A DNA stretch of 64,000 nucleotides from Trichoplusia ni (GCF_003590095.1 NC_039481.1:13981895-14045894), one strand, 5' to 3'. Shown: positions 28,601-39,311, counted from the stretch's first letter. Numbers and translations are program-made. Notes: generated by a model not told the origin, from the letters alone.

Positions 28601-31600
28601 TTAGTCGAAGTGAGAACTACACGCGGCTATATAAGTTCGTTTCGCTATGATTTGAACAGACGTTAGACAGTTTATACGTAAAGCTCGACCACATGAAAGT
28701 AACCGCACGAAACATTCCACCGACAGCTTTCTCTGATCGACGAATGTTTTGTACTTGAACACAGGTATCCAAGCTGGACTGTTGGTACGTAATCACATTC
28801 CGTATTAAGTAATAACATTAATACGTAATCACTTTTATGACAATCGGATTCGGAAGTTAAAACATTAAAAAACAGACATCTTTTACTGCCTCATTTTTAA
28901 TCCACTTCCGAGACTGTCCAAAATTTTTGGTTATCAATGAAGACCATTCAATTATTTCTTTCAGGATGTAATGGTTCACTTTTAATTTACTCTCTGTTGA
29001 GATATCGTGCATAGTCTGTAAATTATGCCAATATGGAAGCAGGACAAAACGCCGACATATGGTACACGTCAAGGATACTGACCGTACAGAGACCAAAATA
29101 ATACTGCCCTGACGGTTTGTTTGGCACCGATGATTAATGTTTGTATTGCCTATTTATATTTCACATTTATACATCAAGCATTTAGCACATTGACTGACAC
29201 ATATGTTATGAACTTAAACGTAAAGCACATGTAAAACATATTCTATTTTAAAATTAACACATAGATCTAAATCAAGTAGCAAATGACAAGAAATCAGTAT
29301 AACATTATTACCTTGATGAAAGAAATCAAAAGATTTCTCAACAACATTAAAATTTCCCCTCAGATATAACACTTAAGTAGCGAGTGTGACGAGTTTAATT
29401 AATATTTTCTTTGACACCGCGATTGTTAGACGATGCATACGTGCTATAATTATGAAGAAATTTCTTAAGTAAACTAATCTGGGAACGAATCTTAACAGCG
29501 GTCCGTACTTGCTTTAAGAGCGTTTCTAATCTTTGATAGACGTCCGACTTCGATTGTGTCTGCTTTAGATTAATTTCGTTTATTCATTTCACTTTGATCA
29601 TTTTTGAAAGTTTTAGTTTGATTAAAGGCTTCGTAAGTAATAAGTTTTATTTGTAGAGCTTCTATCTTGCGTAATACTGGATAGTTGTACGAGTTACTTT
29701 AATTGAAAGCCCAACCAAGTACTAAGGACTTTGAAGTGTTCTCTTTGCTGCATCTAAAGGTAATAACCCAGGCGCGTTCAATTAAAAAATACCAAACAAT
29801 TAGACTAAAACGTAATCAAGCTATAGATGGCATTTAACAAATTACAGCCTTCCGGAAAGGGCGACTAAATCGACAACATTGCAAATCCAGCCATGTGGAT
29901 GTGCCTACGTATGGCAACCGTAACAAGGTCCTCACCATATAAGAGGATTGTGGGCGGAAGCATGCACCGCGAGGTGACTCCACATTATTGTGGCGTGTCG
30001 CAAGAGCAACATGTCCGGTTGCCTACTGCCACTAACTAGTATGAAGTCTACTCATATTACCCTACAGAAATTCGTACCAAAAACGGCATCATAAAATAAT
30101 ATAAGTAAAAAATATCATCATTATAGAATATATTAAAAATAATTGATGTTCTGAGTAAACTTGTTTATTTTTCGAAATACTTCCATACAGGTTTAACGTT
30201 TTCCGTCACCTCGAGGAAACTTCATTAAGTTCGTAATTCAAACTAGCCGGTTCAGTTTTCAATTAAATTGACATTCCAATAACTACTTCTATAAGGTAGG
30301 CCAACTAGTAGCAATGGATAAATGGATATTTTTTATTATTCGAGCGTGAAATAAATATTTTCCTAATTTTCAATCATCATTATTGTAATTTGACGTTACA
30401 TTTCACTAAAATATAAGGCGAAAGTCTGACATCAGCATTCAATAGCTTATTCAAATTTGTTTTATAGGAGTTTTAAAGAGCGGGTGGGAAAGGAAACCAC
30501 GTCAAACAATTGTGGTGAATTACTAGGTACTCTCGATCTCCATTGACAGTGTATTATTATTGAGGCGATCGTATTGGATTCGTGTGCTGTTTTCTCTACG
30601 CAACGGAGCGAACTAAGAAATGGAAAGGGTTAAATGATATTCAGCCAAGTTGTTTAACTAACACAACTACAAGCAGATGAATACTTCTTAACGTCATGTG
30701 TATGAAGTATGTATCATAGTTAGCGAACGTGAACATTTGTTTCAATTTGGTATATTAAGAGTAGACACGAATTATTTCATTTTGGATGAGGTAAAGAAGC
30801 AGTAAGCGCTAGCTGTGATCTGGGTCGGTAACCACAGAGTGAGTGATGCGCTCCTTTCGCAGATAGCCAACGAGCCGTGATCTGCTAGAGATGCCACGGT
30901 CTGTTGGACTAACCTTGGCCGTAACCATCCTGTATATTCCCCGAGAGGTCTGAGTGACATCATCGATAGCCAAGAATTGTTCTAATGTTGAGTGTGAGGC
31001 CAAGGCCGGAATTTCAATCGATGCTAATATTACACAGTGGAATAATAAAAAGGAAAGTAAGGTTGATGACCCCCCGTGGACGGCTACAACTTACGGCTAG
31101 TAGACTGATGGATTTGTCCGGATTCTTTTTTTAGCTGCCATAATGCGGATGCCGATCCAGTTTAAGAAATTTAGGTAATTTTGTCCGCAGCGACGAAATA
31201 AAGCAATAGTCGTCAATGAAACGGTCTAATAAAAAATTACAAATTTCGTTATCCACTCACGAACACAAGAGTAGTTATTTTTGCACAAGTCTTGTAATTT
31301 TAATAGGTACACACGTATACATTCTAATGAAACTTGTAGAGCGAAACTTTCTACAGCTTTACGTTTTTTACTAAAATTACAGTCGATACATTTAGCGCAC
31401 ATTGTAAATTGTAATCCATTATACTTTAATTTGCGACTCAATCGAATAATCTGAGTTCTTTGCACCGATATCTCCAAAAAGTACTTTATAAAAGATGAAG
31501 CTTGATCGTCAGCCATCGTAACTGAATTGTAATGCAACGTTAAGTCATATCGCAGCGCAAACAAACTTATCAATTAAATCGATTCATAGCGAGTATTGTA

Positions 31601-34128
31601 ATACATTGCAGTAACACCTGGCGAACGATAAAGTATAACGCATCAACTACTCATTATCATCGGCATTCCAAACGCATAACGTTATCATTGATCGTTATGC
31701 TTAACTGTTTCTAACAACTGGGATCTTACCGAGACGGCAACGGAGTTGCTCGGTCCGATCCCTGCCTCGGCGGCGGAGTGCTGGCCCTCAGGCACGCTTA
31801 GAAAACGGCGTAAGGTGCCATATCCAGACGCTGATGCCACCATGGCTACCATAGTTAATTCACAATCACAGCACAGTAACCACTAGTTCTCTTTGTGACA
31901 TCACTCGCGCGGGCGTGTTCGGAAATTTCGCGGTTCGCGCGCACGGCGACCTGCGCGCGCGACGCGTTTCAACTGCGGGCCGAGCTGAACGAAGGCTGCG
32001 GCGCGCCCCCTACCACGACCCGTACGCAACTTGCGACTTTAAACGAACTTCGATAAGCTTCTTGGATTAGTTTCTACTTCCGTCTTTATTTGTTTTACCA
32101 TCAAACTTGAATGCACTTGTCCCTATATACATAACTAGCTTTCCGCCCGCGGCTTCGCCCGCGTCGAGGTCGGTTATATCGCATTTTCAAGAGAACTCAA
32201 AAGTCCGGGATAAAAACTATCCTATGTTCTTTCTCAAGGTCAACTCTATCTCTGTACCAAATTTCATTAAAATCAGTTCAGTGGTTTAGACGTGAAAGCG
32301 TAACAGACAGACAGAGTTACTTTCGTATTTATAATATTAGTAGGGATTTAAAAACTACTTTTCATAGCAAGTAAATTTATTTGAATCATAATGTTTATCA
32401 AGGTTTTGGGTGTTTTGTTATCTTATCACAGTTAAATAAACATTTAAGCAGAAATAGGTGTGTACCCTAGCAATGTTAAAATTTTCAGCACTAACCAAAA
32501 TTTTAAAATCATGACTTGTTTTTTACTAAAAATAAATTGTTTGTAAAAAACCAATACAACAGCTGTTATTGGCTCAATGTTGGTTTTTAAATACATAAAT
32601 ATAGTATAAATATTTATTTATTCAAATTTAAAATATATCAATTATGTTAGTTAGCAATCATCATTATTAATTTTAAGTATTATAATGATAAAAACTTACT
32701 TACATATAATTTATTCCATGTTCATAAGATACAAATTGAAATGTAAAAACGATTTTTTATTCAATTAATTTACATCATAACATAACTATAATGAATGAGT
32801 AGTAGACAGTACCCATAACAACTGAACTAGGTATTTTGTTAAGGTATGGTGTTTCTTTGAAATGCTTATGGGTGATTGATTTATTATAACTTCAGATTTT
32901 GTAAATCACATGGTAAACCAACATTATTATATTTTAATTTCAATACTTTTCAAACTATTACTTAAGCTTGTTATTAAATATTTTATGTTCACAAACAAAA
33001 CTTCAAAACATTAAGAGTGATTGTCATGACAAGCCATTCATAAATCTCAGAAAATATTTCATTGAAAAGAGCACCTTTTAAATATTGATTTTGTTTGGTA
33101 GGCAGCTTCATATTATAGTTAAATAGGGGTAAAAAGTGGAATAAATAATTAATTTGAAGCTAGTTTAAGTTAAATATAAGGAAAGTCTATCTAATAAAAG
33201 GATAGATAAGTTAAAAAGTAAGAGAAAAACAGTGATTAAGTTAAATGAATCATAGTCCTGAAGCTCTGACTGTTCAACATCACGGTAAGTGATTTTGTGA
33301 GTCACAGCTTCTCAAGTCACACAATGATTAAATATATTTACAAAAAAATATTATTTATTACTTTATATTGATTTTCAATGGTCATACCCACAACCAATTT
33401 TACATTCATAACATAATTTCCCTGTTATGAAACATGGTACAGTGAAGTGTGGTCATTTTTCTTAGAGAATCTTGTTTTATTGTAATTTACAACATATTAT
33501 TCAAGATTCATTGTAACTCACAACAAATATCATGTTTCCTTTCATATGCATATAAATTGTATTTACTTTAATAAACAATAAAAAAACTTTCTTCATTTAA
33601 AATGGTCCTCCACCCAAATTAAACTTCAAGAACATTCTATCGCTAGCAAGAATGAGACATATAAAAGGAATAACACATAGCCACACACACAGCTCTGTGA
33701 TATGACAAATAAGGCTCATAACAATGTTCTAATGCCAATAATTTATTCTGTTAGTGTGGGCAGGACCTCCAGCGCCCACTACTTGCCTTGATTTGTTTTT
33801 ACATCCATAGAACTATGATATTTAATCACTTAGCTTGATTACGATATAACCAGAGTAAGTTTTAGGTGTAATAGGACCATATTAACGTGAAAACTGATCT
33901 GTAAAAATATTTCAAGTCCAAAACAAGCATGAACAAAGTGCATGTTTTACCAGACAGCACAATGCTGCAGGCACATTCCAATGCAAATTTCCCAAGCACC
34001 AAGGCGATATGAGTAAGCCAAAGGTGAAATTATTAAAAACCGGCAGTACGTCGAGTAGGGCTCACCTGTTTGGTGTCCACACAATCAGTGGCCTCCATGT
34101 TGGCATGTGATCTCTCCTGCCGCTCCAT
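16507..34128 (-). CDS. Patronin: Patronin/CAMSAP microtubule minus-end protein, 5-prime part
   Basis: Patronin binds and stabilises free microtubule minus ends in the cytoplasm. The modelled part is join(34,066-34,128; 16,507-16,602), both phase 0, 53 residues, continuing left out of view. The 32-residue second exon contains SIKWLLSKAFNNRVP and then EPFYRDHE, which I recognise as the start of the N-terminal CH domain, where insect Patronins are nearly invariant and vertebrate CAMSAPs read SKAYG...DPFY. It has a TTGTTTCAG acceptor and GTGAGC donor. The first exon gives MERQERSHANMEATDCVDTK plus a final Q and the donor GTGAGC; translation could instead start at the internal Met 11. The 17.5-kb intron is large but usual for alternative first exons. 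The RSRC1 gene diverges 1.2 kb away. Downstream CH, coiled-coil and CKK parts are not in the window. Confidence 0.8.
16603..20767. other. Patronin intron
   Basis: I see no exon or classifiable repeat here. Features are a short TCTCGTC-rich stretch near 17,660-17,695 and a GC-rich patch near 18,385-18,445. A 112-codon plus-strand frame at about 20.25-20.58 kb has no matching splice sites or family resemblance. Confidence 0.5.
20768..21106 (-). promoter_or_regulatory. Putative internal promoter and noncoding first exon
   Basis: On the minus strand GGTATAAAAGGG (21,095-21,106) is a good TATA box. About 30 bases downstream a start near 21,073 would begin a GC-rich leader of roughly 300 bases. 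The leader ends at 20,768, directly before the strong donor GTGAGTAT. Its only ATGs are followed quickly by stops, so it would be a 5-prime leader exon. It points towards the Patronin 16.5-kb exon, so an alternative Patronin promoter is the simplest reading. No transcript evidence is available to me. Confidence 0.33.
21107..22521. other. Gene-free intronic stretch
   Basis: Short open frames on both strands overlap at 21.35-21.84 kb, but none has splice logic or recognisable content. Nothing else is seen. Confidence 0.5.
22522..22744 (+). repeat. tRNA-derived SINE, near full length
   Basis: The 5-prime end carries an A-box-like GACCTCGGTGGTCAAGTG, and about 50 bases later a perfect polymerase III B box, GGTTCGATCCC, at 22,578-22,588 inside a TCCCGGG...CCCCGG stem. 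The body contains GTCTCGGGTCTGGGTGTTTG and ends in an A-rich tail at 22,735-22,744. I know this layout from a family common in noctuid moths. It is not a functional tRNA gene: the acceptor and anticodon arms do not pair properly and a SINE body follows. Confidence 0.8.
22745..31729. other. Long Patronin intron
   Basis: About 9 kb with no exon I can support. Noted inside: a plus-strand TATA-like CTATATAAG at about 28,627, a pair of adjacent hairpins at 27.33-27.51 kb, and GC-richer patches at about 25.08-25.27, 29.88-30.03 and 30.80-31.02 kb that could be conserved regulatory DNA. A 115-codon minus-strand frame at 31.23-31.57 kb has no recognisable content. Confidence 0.5.
27333..27506. repeat. 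Two adjacent hairpins
   Basis: CGTCAATGG (27,333-27,341) is perfectly complementary to CCATTGACG (27,350-27,358). A second, larger imperfect hairpin pairs 27,458-27,476 with 27,486-27,506 around a 9-base loop. Both strands are open across the interval, which follows from the symmetry and is not evidence for a protein. Function unknown. Confidence 0.4.
31730..31852 (-). CDS. Patronin: Alternative first coding exon, probably of Patronin
   Basis: A minus-strand ATG at 31,852 opens 41 codons, beginning MVAMVASASGYGTLRRFLSV, that run straight into the consensus donor GTAAGATCC at phase 0. The leader upstream lies in a CpG-rich patch, typical of a promoter. The phase matches the 16.5-kb Patronin exon, so splicing would add a 41-residue N-terminal extension in place of the 21 residues of the 34-kb exon. 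I do not recognise the peptide itself; assignment to Patronin rests on strand, phase and position. It could instead be the first exon of an unrelated nested gene. Confidence 0.5.
31853..32060 (-). promoter_or_regulatory. CpG-rich leader and promoter of the alternative first exon
   Basis: The region 31,905-32,020 is dominated by CGCG words in DNA that is otherwise AT-rich. It contains a CRE-like GTGATGTCAC on the minus strand, 5-prime of the ATG at 31,852. No TATA box is seen at a suitable distance. This suggests a TATA-less promoter driving the 31.8-kb exon to the left. Confidence 0.45.
32134..32343 (-). mobile_element. Non-autonomous Helitron-like element
   Basis: Read on the minus strand the element starts with TACTAATATTATAAATACG, passes a CTGTCTGTCTGTTACG tract and ends in CGGGCGGAAAGCTAG. 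AT-rich 5-prime ends of this kind and CTAG 3-prime ends after a GC-rich hairpin are typical of short Lepidoptera Helitron-like families. It has no coding capacity. The 61-codon frame over it is a chance frame. Confidence 0.6.
32344..34065. other. AT-rich first intron of Patronin
   Basis: Very AT-rich, with no exon, RNA gene or recognisable repeat. Confidence 0.5.
34066..34128 (-). CDS. Patronin: Patronin canonical first coding exon
   Basis: This exon has 21 codons from ATG at 34,128 to CAG and the donor GTGAGCCC, phase 0. It would join directly to the 16.5-kb exon to give ...VDTKQ-SKQRAS. Insect Patronin isoforms generally have a short divergent leader of about this length before the conserved KQRAS stretch. 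It is chosen over the 31.8-kb exon as canonical because of its position nearest the divergent neighbour and its modest length. Confidence 0.6.
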
Positions 34129-35329
34129 AACTTAGGAAACATCAGAATCTCTTATACCATTTACAAGGCGTTATAAAAGCACACAATAGAATACTAAACA
34201 TAACAACCGCGATGGGCTCAACAATTTTTTAACGAAACAATGTCAGCGATTGCACTTAACACGTACTGCACTGTAGGTCCGTTACACCGTCTCGTTTGAC
34301 ATTTAACTAGCGCAACCACTGTTATGAACACATTTTAATCCTCTTAATATAATAACAAAGCTGTAGACTTCATTTTTGTGATAATTATACGAAAAATACA
34401 GTTGATCACCATCTTAAAATTTTCACACATTCCGTCATCGAGGCCGACTGACGGTCGCTGCCCTACGAATCGTCCCATTACACGCATCAGAAACTTAAAA
34501 TGTCATGAACAGTAACAAAACTTTCAATAGATTGTAAACTTAAGTATTTTAATGGAAATGATTTGGAAATTTCCACCATAATTAGTTCATTTATACGAAT
34601 GAAATATATCTGTTCAATAAGTATTTTTCCAAAAAATATTATTTTATCCATGGGAAAAATATAAACGTATAATGAAACTTCAACTTCGACAGTATTGCCA
34701 TCTACCGATCTTCTTTTGTATTTCATAGTTCATTCGATTTTGAAAATACTGGTAACTAGACGATCAAGCTATATAGGTACTAATGAAAACTGTAGCTTAC
34801 TGAAAATAAATAATAACAAATAGTAAATGGGCCATATGAAAATGTTTTTTGAATATAAATAGCTTGTTGTTTTCACTCAGCGCAGGCCGAGAAGGAGATG
34901 GTGGGACGAGTTCGTTCCTTTTCGCCGAGCTGGTCTTTGTTGGCCATAGTCTCTTTCCCATGCAGTGGGACTATTAAAAATAATCATAATTATTTATAAA
35001 GTATAATATTGCACAATTCAAAGTTGTTTTTCTAGCCGATTTTTTTTTATTGATCTAACTAAGCTTCCGCATTTCTTACTCGTTCACTTTAAATTGTATA
35101 ATATTTTGCATTAAAACGTTTTCATACCATTTTTAAGCTTAAGAAATGGTAAGGCCATAATTTTTAATCAATTTATTGAAATAATTAATTTGGGGATTAA
35201 TAATCTGTAATTTATGAATTCGCCACAGATGTAAAAAGAATTTCTGACAGTGACATTATACTATTTTATTTTTGTGGTTATAAATAAATCAAAACAGATT
35301 TTACTCCTTACTAGTGTTAGTATTCTATT
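34129..35329. other. Divergent Patronin/RSRC1 intergenic region
   Basis: This should hold the Patronin promoter (leftward) and the RSRC1 promoter (rightward). A 79-codon minus-strand frame with its own ATG (34,487-34,726) begins MKYKRRSVDGNTVEVEV; it could be a small protein or chance and is not recognised. A retroelement-like fragment lies at 34,888-34,985. No TATA box stands out close to the RSRC1 start. Confidence 0.5.
34888..34985 (+). repeat. Fragment resembling a moth LINE 3-prime end
   Basis: It contains GCCGAGAAGGAGATGGTGGG and then CCCATGCAGTGGGACTATTA, similar to the GCCCAGCAGTGGGA signature at the 3-prime ends of many moth LINEs. It is short, diverged and without clear ends. Confidence 0.3.
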
Positions 35330-36758
35330 ATGCCGCGAGAAAGAAGTCGGTACCGGGATAGGCGAAGCACGTCATATAGTTCTGAATCATCGTACGAGAG
35401 AAGAAGATCAAAGAGCAAACATAAACGTAGATCGAGATCCCGAGATAGATCAGAGTCTAGTAGTCACAAAAGGAGGCGATCTTCATCCCGTACTAGGTCT
35501 AGGAGAAGAAGTTATACTAGAAGTCTTTCCAGAGATCGCTACGAGTCTAGGTCTAAACGACGTTCTACATCGAGGTCTCGTTCCAAACGAGATCGATCGC
35601 GGTCTCTGTCGAGTTCTAGAAGTAAAAATAAGTATAAACAAAAGAAGTCTAAGAAGAGGTCTTCGAGCAGCCGCAGTGGCTCGTTTGATATTGGTAAATT
35701 CGACCAACCAGTCCTAGAACTATGTTACACATGCACAATTTATTCTACACTGGATGCTCATACGATACATACTTGACTTTATTTTTTTGCTTTCAGAGAG
35801 ACCGACCCATACAAAGTCTCTTGATGACACAGAAACTAAATTGGAGAAGGCAATCAAAGCTGCTGAGGCAGTTGGGTTGACTATGACGAAAATCCCAACT
35901 TATGAGTACAAGGAGGTTGAGATCAAAGAGGATATGCCTACAATTCTTGATAGGAACCTGTTAGCCGAGTTGAACAGTGAATCCTTTGTGCAGAGGACAT
36001 TCACTTCCTCTAGGGCCAAAAAACAGCCTCAAAATATTGTTATTGATTTAGATTCTCAGACTGTGAAAGTACCTGAAAGTGATGTGAAGCCTCCGGCAGA
36101 TGATTCCATTATTAATTTTGATGTAAGTGAAGCTTTATATCAACAGTTATGTTACTAGGCTTATCTATTCTAATATATAAAGCTGAAGAGTTTGTTTGTT
36201 TGAACGCGCTAATCTCGGGAACCACTGGTTCGATTTGAAAAATTCTTTTTGTGTTGAATAGACTATTTATCGAGGAAGGCTATAGGCTATATAACATCAC
36301 GCTGCGACTAATAGGAGCGAAGATACAATGGAAAATGGGGAAAATTCTAACCACGTGGACGAAGTCGCGGGCAACAGCTAGTCCTACATAATAGCCTTCC
36401 GCTACCCTTCAACCTGCTTTGTCCAAAAAACATAGATCTTTGCAAGTATAGCTGTTTGTTTGCTATTTTGTATTTAGTTAAAAAAACTGGTTAAAAGAGA
36501 AATATTCAGCATTCACTTTTAATTTTTTTGACAAATAAAAACTGAGTGGGACCATGATATTTAATATGATTCAAGGAAATAATTTTGTATTTATTCATAT
36601 TTTCTATTATCTGTTTTGTTTTAAAGTTTTGTACTATGCATTTCTCTGAAAAAAATACATTTTTTCAGGAAATACCAAGTGAAGAAGAACTTAGAGAAAT
36701 GTGGATTCAGAAACTTTATCACTACAGAAAGAAAATGTTAGGTGGGGGTGAAGCATAG
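35330..36758 (+). CDS. RSRC1: RSRC1/SRrp53-like SR-related splicing protein
   Basis: Exons 35,330-35,693, 35,797-36,122 and 36,669-36,758 give 259 residues with consensus GT/AG sites (phases 1 and 0). Residues 1-115 are an RS domain of dense Arg-Ser and basic runs. The C-terminal half is a charged helix (EKAIKAAEAVGLTM) followed by NSESFVQRTFTSSR, which matches the ESDSFVQQTFRSSK block of vertebrate RSRC1. The last residues, MWIQKLYHYRKKML, match the conserved EKWFKRLIALRQERL tail. RSRC1 acts in the nucleus in second-step splicing and 3-prime splice-site choice. The protein is shorter than human RSRC1 (334 residues), mainly in the RS part. It converges on TIMM13. Intron 2 carries a Helitron-like insertion. 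Confidence 0.87.
36169..36381 (+). mobile_element. Non-autonomous Helitron-like element in RSRC1 intron 2
   Basis: It begins TCTAATATATAAAGCTGAAG and ends GGGCAACAGCTAG, with no terminal inverted repeats and no coding capacity. The termini (5-prime TC, 3-prime CTAG) fit a short Lep1-type Helitron. A second copy in opposite orientation lies in the myopic intron at 63,235-63,469. Confidence 0.6.
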
Positions 36759-37401
36759 AAATAAAGAAAAATAAACAAGAAATTGGATACCTCATTACAT
36801 AATCAGGATGTGGTCAGGATACAATTAACAAACAATTATTGTTTAAACAACTTATAATATATGAAATATTCCATCTCTTTGCATGTCTTTTTTCTATTGT
36901 AGATACCTTAACTCTTAACCTTGGACTGAGAGCATAATTGCAATTGTTAAGTCTTATTGCATAAGATCTCTTACACAATTAGATGCTTTTTTTCTAATAT
37001 TTTGCTATCAAGATGCATTATATTTATAGCTTTGTTTAAATAATCTTTATAAAATGTTGCAAATAATATGTATGATGCAGGAAAAATTTTAAGATTAAAT
37101 TTTTCATTATTTTCATGGGGTAAAAATATTACAAAGATCTTGAGCCCATTATTCTAACAGTTTATTCTGATAAAACTTCACATTCAGATAACATGTAATA
37201 GGTGTGCTGAAGATACAACAGTATGTAACAACAGCTCTGTAGAATCAATAAAAACAAGTAACAACCTAAAGTATTTTTATTGAACACATTAACATAACTG
37301 GCAGCCGCAACTCACAATTTGAAATGCTTTTTGTAACTACTAAGTTGTCTATATTTACAGTGACGCGATGGCATGCAGCCCTTAGGTCCCCACGATCGCT
37401 T
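36759..37401. other. Convergent 3-prime regions of RSRC1 and TIMM13
   Basis: AATAAA hexamers follow the RSRC1 stop at 36,760-36,765 and 36,769-36,774. From the other side the TIMM13 signal is at 37,276-37,281. No other gene is seen between the two stop codons. Confidence 0.6.
37276..37281 (-). terminator. TIMM13 polyadenylation signal
   Basis: AATAAA on the minus strand, about 120 bases after the TIMM13 stop codon. Confidence 0.6.
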
Positions 37402-37674
37402 TCACATGTTGCTCCTCTCTCGCTGGATACGACTGCTGTACGTTCGCGACACCAGATTCCATGCATCCATATACCTGTCCATACACATTGCTATGCATTT
37501 CTGTTCAGAATTGTCTAACGCTGTACCCGGTTTATTGATACACTTTTTGAAACATTTTTCCGACATTTTCGTCAGGAGCTCTTGAGCGTTCGCTATGGCA
37601 ATTTGTTGTTTAACCTGGTCCATCAACTCCTCTTTCTGTGCCCCAGAGAGGGATCCCGTAGATAACGTATCCAT
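37402..37674 (-). CDS. TIMM13: Tim13, small Tim chaperone of the mitochondrial intermembrane space
   Basis: An intronless frame of 90 residues, the usual length of Tim13. Tim13 pairs with Tim8 as a hexameric chaperone that carries hydrophobic precursors across the intermembrane space to TIM22/TIM23. The twin CX3C motif is complete: CFKKC and CIAMC, separated by 14 residues, forming the two disulfides. Flanking residues (LDNSEQKCIAMCMDRYMDAW and the tail IQRERSNM) are almost those of vertebrate Tim13, so this is Tim13 and not Tim8, 9 or 10. The start at 37,674 gives an N-terminus of normal length. SNRNP25 diverges upstream and RSRC1 converges. Confidence 0.97.
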   Translation of the reverse strand: MDTLSTGSLSGAQKEELMDQVKQQIAIANAQELLTKMSEKCFKKCINKPGTALDNSEQKCIAMCMDRYMDAWNLVSRTYSSRIQRERSNM

Positions 37675-38532
37675 GGCTATTTTAGCTTTTATGAGATTTT
37701 AGGATGATACAATTTATAGAATTTTGTAATATTGACAGTATAACCTCGAATTTCAATCTGTCAGCGAGCGAATGGAGCAATTTTAGATTTATGTTGCCAT
37801 TTTATGATTTACATGTCCCCAAAAATCAATTCTGCTTACCTCTTCACACTTGAGTTTATCGAATTAAAAGTAGTATGAAAACTGCAAGACTATTAATTAG
37901 GCGTATACGTAGTTAAGTCGAATATGATTTGAAGCTCTAAAATACATATAATTTATAATGAGGGCACGGAAATATGGTAAAAATAATGAAAAAAAAAACG
38001 TTATTTAATATTGCGTTCGGTGGCTGAGACAAATGTCACACCATTTTTGACAAATTTTGAGACCAAAATAGAAAATTATTTAATTCAATATTTTCAAGAA
38101 TTTAATTTAAACTTACATACCAACAATTTGGCGAAAGTTGTATTGTGCTGTTTACACATAAAAGAACAAAAAAATATTGCTTATGGTTTTAGTGTTGTAG
38201 GAGTGAGCTAATGATTTACGATTTTTGCCGTAAAATCATTCGATCGAGAATACCATCACATACTTGCTAGAGGTGAGTTCAAGGCATTTCTAATATTATA
38301 TCGACGTTTTTGGAATGCTTTCGCAAACAAGACAGAACTGTCATATCATATGACATATCTTGGGCCTGCAAAGTTGTTGGTAAATAAAATATCCAAACTG
38401 CAATTTGCCGAGACAGTACAATTATAGTAAAACTAGCGATTGTAGAGATTTGAAGTTGAACGCAAACTATCTTTTTCTGGATGTTCACAACTTGTTAAAA
38501 GTAAATTTCTCGTTCGGATAAGAGCAATTGCA
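37675..38532. promoter_or_regulatory. TIMM13/SNRNP25 divergent intergenic region
   Basis: 858 bases between two outward-reading starts. It should contain both promoters. It also contains a plus-strand open stretch at about 37,986-38,211, described separately. Confidence 0.5.
37986..38211 (+). CDS. Possible small gene broken at an A10 run (doubtful)
   Basis: After ATG at 37,986 comes a run of ten A. As written, that frame stops after 14 codons. The neighbouring frame is open for over 70 codons to TAA at 38,209-38,211 and has a protein-like composition (for example VTPFLTNFETKIENYLIQYF). It has no AUG of its own. A one-base error in the A-run would join start and frame, and homopolymer indels occur elsewhere in this assembly (piggyBac). 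No family is recognised, and a chance frame in AT-rich DNA is quite possible. Confidence 0.25.
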
Positions 38533-39311
38533 ATGGAAACAGCAGAAAGTTTAGAAAAAGACCAAGACGAGCAAGAAGATGTAGCTAGTACATTATCACA
38601 CGATGAATTATTGGAGATCACACAATCTTCTCTTGCAACATTGATGAGTACAGATGAATTACTGAAAGATCTACCGAATGATATAATTATTGAAGAAATT
38701 TTATCACAGGTAAAAGAACGAATAATAATCGAATCACAACATTAATCATGTTCTTTATTGTTTGAAAATAAAGTAATGCAATGATGCTACAACTAGTCTT
38801 AATAGTTATATTGTAGGTTTCACAAATAAAGCACACACCTCATCCATTCTGGTCTTGGATTAACAATAGTTACACATTTAGGGTAACCAACTTGTTAATG
38901 TTTCTTTTTGTTGCAGATTGCTGTTGAACATGGCCAGTCAATAACAATTTTTATTTCAAGGGAAACTGAACCCACTTTAAAAGTTATTGTAAGTTAAGCT
39001 TGAAAACTGTTTTTACTGCTCAGTGTATAGAATATGCTATGTATATAATCCCATAATAATGGAAATTTAAATTCCAGGTTCCTCAAAATGCAACAGTAAA
39101 AAGTTTAAAGAAAGCCATACAAAGACACTTTGAAATATACATGAAAAGATCAGGAATAAAAACTAAAATATCATGGAGGTATATTTGGAAGACTTACATC
39201 TTAAATTATGACAGCCTCCTTTTAGACAATGACAATGCTTTAATACAAGACTATGGAGTAACAAACAAAGTAACACTGTCATTCAAGAAAAAAAGATGCC
39301 AGAAAGTATAG
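38533..39311 (+). CDS. SNRNP25: U11/U12 snRNP 25-kDa protein
   Basis: Exons 38,533-38,709, 38,917-38,988 and 39,078-39,311 (all junctions phase 0) encode 160 residues. The protein is a component of the U11/U12 di-snRNP, which recognises U12-type introns in the nucleus. Residues 40-60 (KDLPNDIIIEEILSQIAVEH) match the DLP..VTLEEV...IALEYG block of human SNRNP25. The third exon carries the ubiquitin-like fold: QNATVKSLKKAIQRHFE, then ISWRYIWKTYILNYDSLLL and ALIQDYGVTNKVTLSFKKK, aligning residue by residue with VQSATVLDLKKAIQRY...HISWSYVWRTYHL...LRDYGIRN.DEVSFIKK. It is longer than the human protein (132 residues) through an acidic N-terminal extension. The gene converges on the MEP-1-like gene 268 bp away. 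Confidence 0.95.

Noticed and set aside
28627..28665. TATA-like CTATATAAG on the plus strand as a promoter
   Set aside because: No leader, ATG or donor follows on the plus strand; not enough for a promoter call.
30772..31003. GC-richer minus-strand frame that might be a Patronin exon
   Set aside because: Possible acceptor and donor are weak (ACATTAG, GTTAGTCC) and the peptide does not resemble Patronin; left as possible conserved noncoding DNA.
31226..31573. 115-codon minus-strand frame
   Set aside because: Contains several Cys but no recognisable zinc-finger spacing, and no splice sites that fit the Patronin phases.
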